A DNA stretch of 64,000 bases from Gemmatimonadota bacterium (GCA_022823145.1 JAJDXS010000070.1:20869-84868), one strand, 5' to 3'. Positions 17,765 through 29,070 are shown, counted from the stretch's first letter. The notes: generated by a model from the letters alone, not told the origin. Made by a program: numbers and translations.

Positions 17765-20671
17765 TTAGAACACCACCTCGACTCCGAGCCTGAAGATCCG
17801 GTTCGGGGACAGGGTTATGCTGCTCTCGCTACCGAGTTCCAGCCCGCCGCCGTTGCTGGTCCCGCTGAGTTCGCCGTCGATCAGCATGTTCCGGGACCAG
17901 ATCCAGAGATTCCGGCCGTTCGCGTAGACGGTTGCACGGCTGGCATTGAGAGCACCGGCAATGGTCTCGGGGAGGGCGTACCGCACCGCGACCTCGCGGA
18001 TCTTGAAGTAGTCGCCGTCGTACAGGAAAGCGCTGCGGGCAGCACTCTGGCTGTACCTGCCGCGCGCGGTGCCGTCGGTTCGGTACTGAACCGGGAAGGC
18101 GTAGTCGCAACCCTCGCTCGCACCTTCATGGGTACCGCAGCGGATGAGTTCACGGCGATAGATGCCGTTGAAGGTGGCCCACACCGACCCCCAGTCGAAG
18201 ACATGGTGGCCGCCCGCCCAGTCGGCCAGGCCACTGATCGTCAGATTGTTCCCCACCGAGATCGTGGTGTTGATCCCGCCGTTCTTGTTGGGCGATGGGA
18301 CGGTACCGTTGAATTCGCGCTCGGAGCCATCGGTCAACCCGTCGCCGTTGGTATCCACCGGAGTGGTCAACCACCACGCACCAATCGGCCGTCCCTCGGA
18401 GACACGCTTCCCGCTCCCGACAAAGAAATCGGCGACGCCACCCATGTCGGTGACTTCATTCTCGTTGTAGTTGAAGGTCCCGCCGACGGACCAGGCCAGT
18501 CGCTGGGTGTTGAGCACCTGGACCTGCAAGGCCACCTCCAACCCCCGGTTCCAGATCTCGCCCACGTTCTCCTGCTGGGTTCCCTGTCCGGTCACGGGCT
18601 GGCGCGGCACCTGGAAGAGCGCGTCGGTCGTGCGGGCGTCGTAAAAGGTCAGGTTGAGACCGATCCGGTTGGCCCACAGTGCCGCGTCGATGCCGGCTTC
18701 GACCGTGGACGTCTTCTCAGGTTTTAGATCCAGGTTGCCCGGATTAGCGAATCGGGGCGCCGACTGGCCCCTGAACGAGCTGGCCGAGAATGTACGGTCC
18801 TTCAGGAAGGCCCCCGGGAATTTCCCGGTCTGACCGAACGCCCCTCGTATCTTGAGCTCGTCAACGAACGGAATCCCCAGATCCTCCGAGAGGATGTACG
18901 ACCCGGTTGCCTTGGGGTAGAGTTCGGTGTCGATGTTGTCTCCGAAGCTCGATCCCGCGTCGATGCGGAACCCTCCTCCAAGGTAGAGCTTGTCCCACAA
19001 GCTCAACTGCTCGTCCACGTAGAGGCCGCCGTTGAAGACTTCGGCATTCGATTCGAAAGCCGTAATCGTCGCCGCATCGTCGAAGTCGAAGGAGCCGGGA
19101 AGAGCGAATTCCTGACCCTGGGCGTTGATGATGCTCTCTTCTTCGCGGAAGCCCTGCACGCCGACGGTCAGCTGGGACCCCAGCGTGCCCCCGGCACTCT
19201 CCCAGCCGTAGGTCGCACCGGCATCCATCGAAACCGAGGTGAAGGACCGGTCCCGCCGGTTGAGTTCGCCCGTGGGCTCCCCCGGGGTGAACCCGATGGG
19301 CTCGTAACGACGCTGCTGGTTGGTGCGGTTGTCGGCACCGACGTTCAACTTGGCGGTCAGGTCGTCCCGGATGTTCCAGCGCGCACCGGTGGAAAAGATG
19401 AATCGGTTGACCGACTCGGTGATGTCGGGCAGGAGGAAGATGTCCAGCGCTTCATGCAGTGTGGACGCTCCGGAAAAGAAGAGGGCGTCGCCGACTTCGA
19501 AGGTCGTCAACGGATCGGCGATCGCCGATCCGTTGTAGAGACGGGCGAAGTTGTGGCGGACGTAGCTGCCCGAGAATTCCAGCGTGAAATTGTCGGTGAG
19601 GGACGCCTGGAGACCACCCCGGATATTGTAGTTGGTGCTGCCGTCGTTGGGCTGGGTGCCGGTTCTGTCTTCGAGCCGGCCGCTGACGCTGTAGGTCACG
19701 TCGGCCGTGCCTCCCGTGACGCCCACGTAGTAGTTCTCGGTGGTTCCCTGCTTGAAGTAGAGGTCCCTCAGGAAGGTCTCCTCGATCTCCCCGGACTCGA
19801 CACGCTCCGGGAAGATCAGGCCCATGTCGAAAATGTTCCACAGTTCGGGCACCTCGATGCCCCGCTCCACACGCGCCGTAATCCGCGGTGCCCCCGGCGT
19901 ACCCTTCTTGGTGAAGATCTGAATGACCCCGGTGGCCGCGTCCGAGCCGAAGAGTGTCGACGCGGCACCGCCCTTTGTCACCTCGATCCGCTCGATGTCG
20001 CTGGTGAGCAGGTCCGACAGCGCCGAGGACTGTTCCCCGCCCGTTCCCGCGGCGGTCGCATGGTCGTTGTCCACCCGCACGCCGTCCACGTAGATGACCG
20101 GTGTCTGGGCGCCGAATACCGAGGACGCGCCCCGGAAGCTGATCAGGGCACCCGTGCCGGGTTGGGCAGATGTTGCGCTTACGGTGGCCCCGGAGACGCG
20201 CCCCTGCAGCAACTGGTCGACGGACTGTACGGGCGCCAGTTCGACATCTTCTGCCGAGAGCACCTCGACCGAGGTGCCGAGTGCGCGACGCGTGGTCTCG
20301 GCGCCGACTCCCGTAACGACGATCTCGTTCAGCGAAATGGCGGTCGAGGACATCTCGATGTCGATGCTGGCGGTCTGTCCGGCGGTGACGGTAACAGTCT
20401 GTTCGGTCTCGGCATAGCCGATCAGGGTAACCTGTACGGTGTGTTCGCCCGCGGGCACGTTCAACAGCAGAAAGCGCCCGGCCGAGTTGGTCAGCTGGCC
20501 GATTCCGGTCCCTGCGATGAGGACCTGGGCATTGCCCAGGGGCCGCTGCGACGCGTCGTCGAGGACCTGTCCCTCGATGACGCCCGTCTGGGCCTGCACC
20601 GGGGCAACCGCGACCGCAAACAGAATCGCGACGGCACCGAGCGTGCCACTCACAAGTCGTTTGAAGTGCAT
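17765..20671 (-). CDS. SusC/RagA-type TonB-linked outer-membrane protein (first copy)
   Basis: The ATG at 20671 is chosen because it has GAAGGAAGG upstream and gives a clean signal peptide (MHFKRLVSG to APVQAQ). The 968-residue protein has a carboxypeptidase-regulatory-like domain (GQVLDDASQRPLGNA), a TonB box-like NEIVVTG, a plug domain (QLLQGRVSGATV, VIYVDGVRVDND) and a 22-strand-type barrel ending VEVVF. A DTNGDGLTDGSE loop resembles a calcium site. It imports an unknown large nutrient with SusD, using TonB energy. It heads the series susC-susD-susC, and a TGTGA-N6-TCACA palindrome about 110 bases upstream may control it. Confidence 0.94.
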   Translation of the reverse strand: MHFKRLVSGTLGAVAILFAVAVAPVQAQTGVIEGQVLDDASQRPLGNAQVLIAGTGIGQLTNSAGRFLLLNVPAGEHTVQVTLIGYAETEQTVTVTAGQTASIDIEMSSTAISLNEIVVTGVGAETTRRALGTSVEVLSAEDVELAPVQSVDQLLQGRVSGATVSATSAQPGTGALISFRGASSVFGAQTPVIYVDGVRVDNDHATAAGTGGEQSSALSDLLTSDIERIEVTKGGAASTLFGSDAATGVIQIFTKKGTPGAPRITARVERGIEVPELWNIFDMGLIFPERVESGEIEETFLRDLYFKQGTTENYYVGVTGGTADVTYSVSGRLEDRTGTQPNDGSTNYNIRGGLQASLTDNFTLEFSGSYVRHNFARLYNGSAIADPLTTFEVGDALFFSGASTLHEALDIFLLPDITESVNRFIFSTGARWNIRDDLTAKLNVGADNRTNQQRRYEPIGFTPGEPTGELNRRDRSFTSVSMDAGATYGWESAGGTLGSQLTVGVQGFREEESIINAQGQEFALPGSFDFDDAATITAFESNAEVFNGGLYVDEQLSLWDKLYLGGGFRIDAGSSFGDNIDTELYPKATGSYILSEDLGIPFVDELKIRGAFGQTGKFPGAFLKDRTFSASSFRGQSAPRFANPGNLDLKPEKTSTVEAGIDAALWANRIGLNLTFYDARTTDALFQVPRQPVTGQGTQQENVGEIWNRGLEVALQVQVLNTQRLAWSVGGTFNYNENEVTDMGGVADFFVGSGKRVSEGRPIGAWWLTTPVDTNGDGLTDGSEREFNGTVPSPNKNGGINTTISVGNNLTISGLADWAGGHHVFDWGSVWATFNGIYRRELIRCGTHEGASEGCDYAFPVQYRTDGTARGRYSQSAARSAFLYDGDYFKIREVAVRYALPETIAGALNASRATVYANGRNLWIWSRNMLIDGELSGTSNGGGLELGSESSITLSPNRIFRLGVEVVF

Positions 20672-20781
20672 TGTTCCTTCCTTCTCTGGTTGGTAAATGG
20701 ATTTGAGAGCGTTGGGAGCCGCCCTGTGGACAGGTGTCTCCCGGTTGTTGGTGGATTTCCCTTGGTGCTTCACCGACAATA

Positions 20782-20797
20782 TGTGAATTCGTTCACA
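20782..20797. promoter_or_regulatory. CRP/FNR-type palindrome upstream of susC
   Basis: Within the 243-base gap between gyrB and the first susC lies TGTGAATTCGTTCACA, which contains TGTGA, six bases, then TCACA. This is exactly the consensus half-site arrangement for CRP-family regulators. It sits 111 bases before the susC start. No good -35/-10 pair was found next to it, so whether it activates or represses is unknown. The rest of the gap shows nothing else firm. Confidence 0.5.
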
Positions 20798-20914
20798 ACC
20801 TCCTTTCCTTACCGTGGCTGTCCCGCGTGGAGTAGCGGAACTGGTGCCGTGCCCCCGTTGGCCCAGAATACGGCCTCCGGACGGGTCCGGCAAAGCTCTA
20901 CGGTTCAACCCGTC

Positions 20915-23204
<2,290 letters not shown>

Positions 23205-23208
<4 letters not shown>

Positions 23209-24368
23209 GCTTCGATCACTCCGCCATGCAGACGCCACCGCTCAAGCGTGCGGCCCGTGAACTTCACATCCGACTCCTTGGGCGCCGTCACTATCACCTG
23301 CCCGGACAAGTCCGATTCCAGCAGCGCCATGACCCGTTCGGAACGGCCGCGGTCCAGTTCGGCAAAGGCATCGTCCACCAGCAGAACGGGGTCCGTGCCC
23401 CGCTGCCGCCGGATCGTGGCGGCTTCGGTCAGCCGCAGCGCGAGGGCCGCCGTGCGCCGCTGTCCCCCCGAACCGAAGGTCCGGAGCGGAAGGGATCTTC
23501 CTCGCGTGGCGACGGTGAGCAGGAGCTCGTCGCGATGGGGTCCGACGCTGGTCACGCCCTTTCGGAAGTCGTTTTCCCGGGCAGCGTCCAGCCGACGCCT
23601 GAAATGCTCGCGCACGCCCTCTTCGTCATGGGGGTCCGGGCGCGACCCCGCGTCCGAACGGGCCTCGTCCGCCGCCGCTCCGACGAGATTGGGCCTGTAG
23701 ACCAGCGTGGCCGAATCGCCGTCCGAAACGGCTTCGTGGTATTCCGAATAGGTCTCGCTCCATGCCGACACCCAGGAAGCGCGCATGCACGTCACCGTCG
23801 CCCCGGTCTCCACGAGGCCGCCTTCCCACGCGCGAACCGACTGCGCGGACCCGGCGCCACCGGCTCTCGCGCGCAACGCCGAATTCCTCTGCGCCAGCCA
23901 CCTCCGATAGTCCTGCAGCGCGGCAACGTACCCGGGCAGGTTGATGGACAGCACGATGTCGAGGAACCGCCGCCGTGCGCCGGGGCCTCCGTTCACCAAC
24001 TGCACATCTGCGGGCGAGAATACCACGGCCCCCAGGCTGCCGAGCGCGGCGGCGAGCTTCAGGCTGTCGTTTCCGTCCACGGTCACCTTCTTGCTCTTCC
24101 TCCTGCGATCGTACCCCGCCGCCACGGTCGTGACACTCCCTCCCCCGACCTCTCCCCGCAGGTGGAAAACGTCCTGGTTGAATGCGGTCAGCTCGGCGTC
24201 GGCCGCGCCGCGAAAGGAACGGAAGCTCTCGAGGTAGTAGATCGCTTCGAGCAGGTTCGTCTTGCCCTGGGCGTTGTCGCCTACGACGGCCACCCCTTCC
24301 GGCGGGAAGTGCAACTCCTGGATTCCAAGGTTGCGGAAGTGGCGCAGCTCCAGGGCCCTCAAGACCAC
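23205..24368 (-). CDS. recF: DNA replication/repair protein RecF
   Basis: A 387-residue SMC-like ATPase that helps load RecA at single-strand gaps with RecO and RecR. It opens with the standard L-R-A-L-E-L-R-H-F-R-N strand. Walker A is GDNAQGKTN (around 31-39), the ABC signature is SGGQRRTAALAL, and Walker B is VLLVDDAFAELD. The start is GTG with no clear Shine-Dalgarno sequence. It is the first gene of the tightly overlapped recF-DUF721-gyrB set, 107 bases downstream of an enoyl-CoA hydratase gene on the same strand. Confidence 0.96.
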
Positions 24369-24475
24369 GAACGGGGACGGAGACGGGGTATTCCGTGCAT
24401 CCTTTCAATATAACAGGATCCGCCCCCGATTCTCATGTCGGCCGGTCTCCTGCAGGCACCCGTTTCGCCGGGGTC

Positions 24476-25261
24476 TCAGCGGCCCGAGAACCGCGCTTTG
24501 CGCTTCTCGAGAAAGGCCGCCATTCCTTCCTTCATGTCGTCTGTGGAAGCCAGCAGACCGAACATGGTCGCCTCGGTCGCCTGTGCCTGATCCATGGGAC
24601 TTTCGACGGCCTGATAGATGGATTTGAGAGCCATCTCCAGCGCTACCGGTGCGTTCCTGGTCATGCGCCCGGCGAAGGTCCGCGTGCGTTCGAGGAGTTC
24701 CTCGTGTGGTACGACCATGTTTGCGAGGCCGATCTCCGCCGCCCGCTCCGCACCGACCATGTCGCCCGACAGGATCATTTCCACCGCCCGACCCAGTCCT
24801 ACGACGCGGGTGAGCCGAACCGTCCCTCCGTAGCCGGGGATGATGCCGAGGCTCACTTCCGGAAGGCCGAAGCGGGCTCGGTCGCTTGCCACCCTCAGAT
24901 GACAGGCCAGCGCCAGTTCGCATCCGCCTCCAAGCGCGTAGCCTCCCACGGCGGCGATGACGGGTTTCGGGAACAGCTCGATCCGCCGCAGGATATCCTG
25001 TCCCTCGCGGCTGACGCCTACGCCGCTCAGCGGGTCCATCCCGGCCAGCACGCCGATGTCGGCCCCCGCCACGAAAGCCTTGTCCCCGGCACCCGTGAGG
25101 ATCACCGCCCGCACGCTGCCTTCGTCCCTCAACGCTGCGAACGCACCATCGATCTCGGCCACGACCTGCCGGTTCAGCGCATTCAGCTTGGATTGCCGGT
25201 CGATGACGACCGTGGCGATCGCGTCGTCGATTCGGGTCCGGACGTACCTGTTCTCGCTCAT
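24476..25261 (-). CDS. Enoyl-CoA hydratase
   Basis: A 261-residue crotonase-superfamily enzyme that adds water to trans-2-enoyl-CoA in beta-oxidation. The ATG at 25261 gives the normal N-terminus (MSENRYVRTRIDDAIATVVI). The oxyanion-hole loop F-V-A-G-A-D-I and the two catalytic glutamates, in GGGCELALAC and GLPEVSLGIIPGYGG, are all present. The C-terminus ends in the usual EKRKARFSGR helix. The related dehydrogenase and thiolase genes lie 4-7 kb away (29.4-32.4 kb), so the pathway is split in this region. It is divergent from ssb across 220 bases. Confidence 0.93.
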   Translation of the reverse strand: MSENRYVRTRIDDAIATVVIDRQSKLNALNRQVVAEIDGAFAALRDEGSVRAVILTGAGDKAFVAGADIGVLAGMDPLSGVGVSREGQDILRRIELFPKPVIAAVGGYALGGGCELALACHLRVASDRARFGLPEVSLGIIPGYGGTVRLTRVVGLGRAVEMILSGDMVGAERAAEIGLANMVVPHEELLERTRTFAGRMTRNAPVALEMALKSIYQAVESPMDQAQATEATMFGLLASTDDMKEGMAAFLEKRKARFSGR

Positions 25262-25481
25262 TGCTACCTGTAGGTGGGGGTCCCGGGAGCGGAACCGTGG
25301 CCGAGGGCCCGGCGCGGGCGCCATATGCCGGCGCGGGTACACGGGAAGCTAGGCTCGGGAGCGGAAGGTGGCCAGAACGGATGAGGCGCAATGATCGCCG
25401 GGACGTGGCGGTTCAGCCGCCCCTGTCTTACCTTGCTTTTCCCTTCGGTGGGACTCCACGAAAACCGGTACCCGAGGAACC

Positions 25482-25916
25482 ATGGCACGTTCTCTGAACA
25501 AGGCGACCCTGATCGGCAACGTCGGCGGCGACCCCGACGTTCGCACCACGCCGTCCGGAACCAGGGTGGCCAAACTGTCCCTGGCCACAAGCCGCTCCTT
25601 CGCCGACCGATCGGGGCAGCAGCAGGAGCGGACCCAGTGGCACCGCCTGACCTTCTTCGGCCGCCTTGTCGATGTGGTCGAACAGTGGGTCAACAAGGGC
25701 GACCGGCTCTTCGTGGAGGGTCGCATCGAGTACTCCCAGACCCAGGACGACCAGGGAGGTACCCGCTACTGGACCGACATCATCGTCAACGAGATGATCA
25801 TGCTGGGATCGAGCGGGGGTCGTGGCGCGACCGAACCTCAGGGTGCGGGAGGCGGGTACCGTCAACCGGCCCGGAAACCCCCGATATCCCAACCGGACGA
25901 CGACCTCCCGTTCTAG
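25482..25916 (+). CDS. ssb: Single-stranded DNA-binding protein
   Basis: A 144-residue SSB: an OB-fold from [21 protein letters not shown] to about residue 110, with the usual [21 protein letters not shown] and G-R-I-E-Y segments, then a Gly/Gln-rich linker and the acidic tip DDDLPF that binds partner proteins. It coats single-stranded DNA in replication and repair. It is followed 38 bases later by infA. The upstream 220 bases shared with the divergent hydratase must contain its promoter, but I see no convincing -35/-10. Confidence 0.97.
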   Translation: MARSLNKATLIGNVGGDPDVRTTPSGTRVAKLSLATSRSFADRSGQQQERTQWHRLTFFGRLVDVVEQWVNKGDRLFVEGRIEYSQTQDDQGGTRYWTDIIVNEMIMLGSSGGRGATEPQGAGGGYRQPARKPPISQPDDDLPF

Positions 25917-25954
25917 CAGGTACCGGCAGGCAGCTCAGCAGAGGAAAGCGATTC

Positions 25955-26170
25955 TTGGCGAACGACGCGATCGAGATGGAAGGCACCGTAACCGAGGTGC
26001 TCCCCAATGCGAATTTCAGGGTGAAGCTCGAGAACGGCCATGAGATACTGGCCTACCTCTCGGGCAAGATGAGGAAATTCTACATCCGGGTGCTGGCTGG
26101 AGACCGGGTCAAGGTGGAGATGTCACCGTACGACCTGACCCGGGGCAGGGTGACCTACCGCTACAAGTAG
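25955..26170 (+). CDS. infA: Translation initiation factor IF-1
   Basis: A 71-residue S1/OB-fold protein that binds the ribosomal A site during initiation. The start is TTG at 25955, preceded by GAGGAAAG at good spacing; the product begins [12 protein letters not shown], exactly where IF-1 proteins begin. The conserved [18 protein letters not shown] and R-V-T-Y-R-Y-K segments are all present. It lies 38 bases after ssb on the same strand, away from the usual ribosomal-protein operon, as is common when IF-1 genes are duplicated or relocated. Confidence 0.95.
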   Translation: MANDAIEMEGTVTEVLPNANFRVKLENGHEILAYLSGKMRKFYIRVLAGDRVKVEMSPYDLTRGRVTYRYK

Positions 26171-26222
26171 GTTGCCCCCGCGCGACCCGCGTCGTTGCGG
26201 TCGGCCCCGCGGGTACTCCTTC

Positions 26223-26570
26223 TCAGGAATCTTCGGGCGGGTCGGAGCTTGTCGGCGCAGGCGACGATGGAGGCTCTTCCGACTTCCAGAGTCCAATGAT
26301 GTAGGGATCGAATCTGTCCGGGTCGTTCCGGTACTCCAACGCCCATTCCTCGAACTCGGGCAACGCCAGACGGTTCCGGATCCTGCCCGTGGCCAGGCGG
26401 ATCGCTTCGTTGTAGCTGTCCGGCACCATGTGTCCGATCGAACGCGCCTCGGCCCTTGCGAGAGAGTAGATCTCTTCCGGCGACAGAGACAGGATTGCGT
26501 CAGCAACTCGCGCGGAGCAATAGTCTCTGTACTTCGCCCGAAGGACCGAGTCTCCGTCCTGACGCTCCAT
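26223..26570 (-). CDS. Hypothetical protein, 115 aa
   Basis: Not recognised. The ATG at 26570 has AGGA six to seven bases upstream. The protein is mostly helical and charged (for example SPEEIYSLARAEARSIGHM and YNEAIRLATGRIRNRL), with EFEEWALEYRNDPDRFDPY and a Pro/Ser/Glu-rich tail, and no signal or membrane segment. It is convergent with infA and on the same strand as the three other unknown genes upstream (to 28884), so it may belong to that module. Being soluble, small and helical would fit a regulator or antitoxin, but nothing in the sequence proves it. Confidence 0.6.
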   Translation of the reverse strand: MERQDGDSVLRAKYRDYCSARVADAILSLSPEEIYSLARAEARSIGHMVPDSYNEAIRLATGRIRNRLALPEFEEWALEYRNDPDRFDPYIIGLWKSEEPPSSPAPTSSDPPEDS

Positions 26571-26754
26571 AGTTGATCCTCACCCGCTCCCGAAAGGGCA
26601 ATCCACCCACGTGCGAACGTGCAGCGCAAGGCCGACCGCTCCGTGAATATAGCGACGATTGGATCAAACGTTTACTGGCGGCAACCTCACGCGACCCCCT
26701 GCGCAGGCGCGTCCGTGTTGTCGCAGGGTTGCGCCTTGCGCGGGTGGCCCGCAA

Positions 26755-26985
26755 CTAGGGTTGGACGAATCCGGTGACGGAATCCCCGGAAATCGGTTCC
26801 GGACCGCGACTCTCTTCCTCCCTGAGTCGGCGGTAGATCGACCGCCTGGTAAGCCCATACTGAATCACGCGGCTAAGGAAATCGGGATCCGTGCGCTGCG
26901 CCTCCTCGGCTTCGGAAGCAACATCGTTCGGGAGACGGACACTCAGGTGTACTGACCGCGTGTTCCCCATGTGCAAGTTACCCAT
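26755..26985 (-). CDS. Small ribbon-helix-helix-like protein
   Basis: 76 residues from ATG 26985, or 71 from the in-frame ATG at 26970. After a short tail, RSVHLSVRLPNDVASEAEEA looks like the beta-strand plus first helix of a CopG/Arc-type ribbon-helix-helix DNA-binding fold, and the next helix FLSRVIQYGLTRRSIYRRLREE completes it. Such proteins often repress their own operon or serve as antitoxins. The 387 bases upstream are full of inverted repeats that could be its operators. No toxin-like partner is recognised next to it. The family call is by pattern only. Confidence 0.55.
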   Translation of the reverse strand: MGNLHMGNTRSVHLSVRLPNDVASEAEEAQRTDPDFLSRVIQYGLTRRSIYRRLREEESRGPEPISGDSVTGFVQP

Positions 26986-27372
26986 TGCGGCGGAGGAAAC
27001 CCTTTGAATTCGAGGATGATGAACCGTTGAGAAGGAGCTCCCACACCTTCAGGGGGCCGATCCACACTCAATGGTGCCGACACATAGGGTACACTCCCAA
27101 GGAGAGGTCCGCAAGCAAACGGCGAATGTACCGGCGATTCGCGTAAATTGTTATACCACAACACGTTAGGAAACGTATACAGTTTCCCTAATCACCTGTT
27201 TCCGAGGTGACCGCCGAGGGTGGCGGTGACCGTTTCGATACACGCTAAGTGTGATGCTGATAAGCGTTTGCGAGGACTCGAAACTGCCGGAGGACAGCGC
27301 ATACAGAAACAGATTTTTGCCGAAAAACACACCGTACCGCGTCGCGCGGCGGATGGCCTGATTCGCGGCGCC
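26986..27372. promoter_or_regulatory. 387-base intergenic region rich in inverted repeats
   Basis: No gene seen. This stretch is visibly richer in A/T than its surroundings. Between 27166 and 27284 it holds a chain of inverted repeats: TTAGGAAAC/GTTTCCCTAA (27166-27174, 27182-27191), TCACCT/AGGTGA (27192-27197, 27205-27210), ACCGCC/GGCGGT (27210-27215, 27222-27227, extended by three pairs after a mismatch) and GTTTCGA/TCGAAAC (27232-27238, 27278-27284) enclosing CGCTAA/TAAGCG. The second and third stems share bases, so they exclude each other. It could be an operator cluster for the ribbon-helix-helix gene, an attenuator, or a structured RNA. Confidence 0.5.
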
Positions 27373-27960
27373 TCAGGGCAGAACCGAGCGCAGGAACGCC
27401 CCCAAAGTCCCCCGGTCGAACTCCCGGAACCTCTGGCGCACCTTCCTCGCGGTCTCTTCCAGGAAGATGTTGGCCGTGTGATAGCGGCGACCGCGGCCGA
27501 CTTCGCGGAATCTCAGAAATCCGCGCCACATGGCTCCGTCCCGGAAGACGTTGAGCGAGGCAGTCCAGCTCCGGCCTCCATAGTGGAAGCGCCGGTCCTC
27601 CAATCGGCGCGGCAGCACCATCTCATCCGACCGCGGATCTTCTCCACCGTCCTCGATGTGGCTGAGCGGATGCCGAGCCCGATCCTCCTGCCAGACCTCG
27701 AAGGACGGGAGGGGTAGCAGATGCTCCGCGAAGGCACTGAGCGTCGCCATTGGGTCCCGGGCGTCGTGAAGTCCTCGCTCGCTCGCCCAGGCGCGTGCCT
27801 GTCCGTACAGTTCCCTGATCGCATCCCGGGGCACGAGGTGCAGGAGTCTGGTGACCTGCCGACGCCGATAGCACTGGTATCGCAGGTACAGGACCTCCGG
27901 AGTTTCGAGGGGCACGTCGCTCCGCCCTGTCGCTCCGTTCCACCATGCCTGTTGCTGCAT
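27373..27960 (-). CDS. Hypothetical protein, 195 aa
   Basis: Not recognised. The ATG at 27960 has AAAGGGGG upstream. The protein is soluble and strongly basic, with a helical N-terminal half (YLRYQCYRRRQVTRLLHLVP, RELYGQARAWASERGL) and a beta-rich C-terminal part (FHYGGRSWTASLNVFRDG, WRGFLRFRE, YHTANIFLEE), ending in a helix R-R-S-V-L-P-like tail. No catalytic motif, signal peptide or membrane segment is visible. It is 21 bases downstream of the next unknown gene on the same strand, so the two are probably co-transcribed and may act together. Confidence 0.7.
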   Translation of the reverse strand: MQQQAWWNGATGRSDVPLETPEVLYLRYQCYRRRQVTRLLHLVPRDAIRELYGQARAWASERGLHDARDPMATLSAFAEHLLPLPSFEVWQEDRARHPLSHIEDGGEDPRSDEMVLPRRLEDRRFHYGGRSWTASLNVFRDGAMWRGFLRFREVGRGRRYHTANIFLEETARKVRQRFREFDRGTLGAFLRSVLP

Positions 27961-27981
27961 TCCAGCCCCCTTTGCGGACGG

Positions 27982-28884
27982 TCAGTGTACCGACATGGCG
28001 AGGCCTGCCGCCGTGCGGACCGTATCACCGCCGACCGGCTCGGCGAAGCTCAGCCGGTCGAGCGTCGCCCGTGCTCCAAAGGTCGAGACAAGCCCGCGAA
28101 CCTCACGAAAGCGCCGAGGCTCGAAGCGGGCTACCAGATGACCAAGGCCTCGGCGCATCACCCGAATGCACCGCCGCAGTTCCGCGAAGCTGACGGGGAT
28201 TCCGAGGCGGATACGGCAGGTTCCACACCCATCCGCGTCCAACCCCTTCTCCCGCTCCGGCTGCAGTCCCGGAAAGGCCTGCACCAGCGCCCCCTCGAAT
28301 TCCTCGTCCACGGGTCGCCGTGCGGTGCGGAATACGAGAGTGTTCGCTTCGTAGTCCAGATGGACCCTCGTCAGCCTGTCGGAGCCGGTGATGATCCGCA
28401 CCACCGTGCTCTCGTGCAGATCCAGGTCCTGACACACGTCCCGGAATCCGATCCGCAGGAGGATCGGGCGCGTGAGCGGCGTGAAACCCCGCCTGTTGAG
28501 AACCCGCAGCGCCAGGTCGAAGCAGTAGCGCCGAAGCCTGTCCCCCGAGGACGGATTCCTCTCGGCAGCGTCGCTGAGTCGCCTGAGGTGCATCAGCGTA
28601 GGGTCGTACACCCAGTCCAGGATGACCAGTTCGGAGGTCAGGTTGAGGTACTTCGCGTCGGCCGAGCCCAGGTCGACGGCTCGCACCGACGACGCGAAGC
28701 GGCCCGAGAGGATCACTGCCAACCCGATGTCACGGATGCGGCCGCCCGGATGGTAGAGTTCGTGGACATCGCGATACTGCACCACGCCTCGGGTCAACGG
28801 CAGTTCGCAGATTCCCGGCACATCGGCCATCGCATCGGGGCGGCCTTCCGTCCTGTTGGCGCTCAGCATGTTCCGGCTTTCCAT
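27982..28884 (-). CDS. Hypothetical protein, about 300 aa
   Basis: Not recognised. Start taken at ATG 28884 (another in-frame ATG at 28869 is equally possible; the frame is open to 29127 but that part looks non-coding). The product has a domain with a predicted beta-rich N-terminus (VVQYRDVHELYHPGGRIRDI), a central helical stretch (LRRYCFDLALRVLNRRGF), and a possible helix-turn-helix around FRDVCQDLDLHESTVVRIIT, followed by a CGTCRIRL pair of cysteines. No signal or membrane segment. It starts the unknown gene series running down to 26223 and is divergent from rpsU. Confidence 0.65.
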   Translation of the reverse strand: MESRNMLSANRTEGRPDAMADVPGICELPLTRGVVQYRDVHELYHPGGRIRDIGLAVILSGRFASSVRAVDLGSADAKYLNLTSELVILDWVYDPTLMHLRRLSDAAERNPSSGDRLRRYCFDLALRVLNRRGFTPLTRPILLRIGFRDVCQDLDLHESTVVRIITGSDRLTRVHLDYEANTLVFRTARRPVDEEFEGALVQAFPGLQPEREKGLDADGCGTCRIRLGIPVSFAELRRCIRVMRRGLGHLVARFEPRRFREVRGLVSTFGARATLDRLSFAEPVGGDTVRTAAGLAMSVH

Positions 28885-29070
28885 GTTCCGGCCCGTTGGG
28901 AAAGGTGCGGCGGCGCGTCGGCGCCTGACGGGTGTTTTCCGGGGGCCCGTATCATAAGCAAATGTTTCCGGGCATGGCAAGGAGAACCGTCGAGACAACT
29001 CCCGGCTTGCCACGAATCCTTGGCTGGCCCTATTGTTAAGGTCTGCTCCCGAGCGTTCCGGAGTATGCCG

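Noticed and set aside
20770..20796. A nine-codon frame (GTG to TGA, M-N-E-F-T-Y-C-R) on the minus strand over the CRP-type site, with AAGGAGG just upstream
   Set aside because: Too short to judge, and the overlap with the palindrome suggests coincidence; a leader peptide is possible but unsupported.
26943..27164. A 73-codon frame on the minus strand overlapping the ribbon-helix-helix-like gene
   Set aside because: Its translation has no domain-like features and lies in the structured intergenic stretch; it seems to be chance.
26986..27372. A possible replication origin near gyrB, recF and ssb
   Set aside because: No cluster of DnaA boxes was seen (only TTATACCACA, which has an extra base), and dnaA and dnaN are not in the window.
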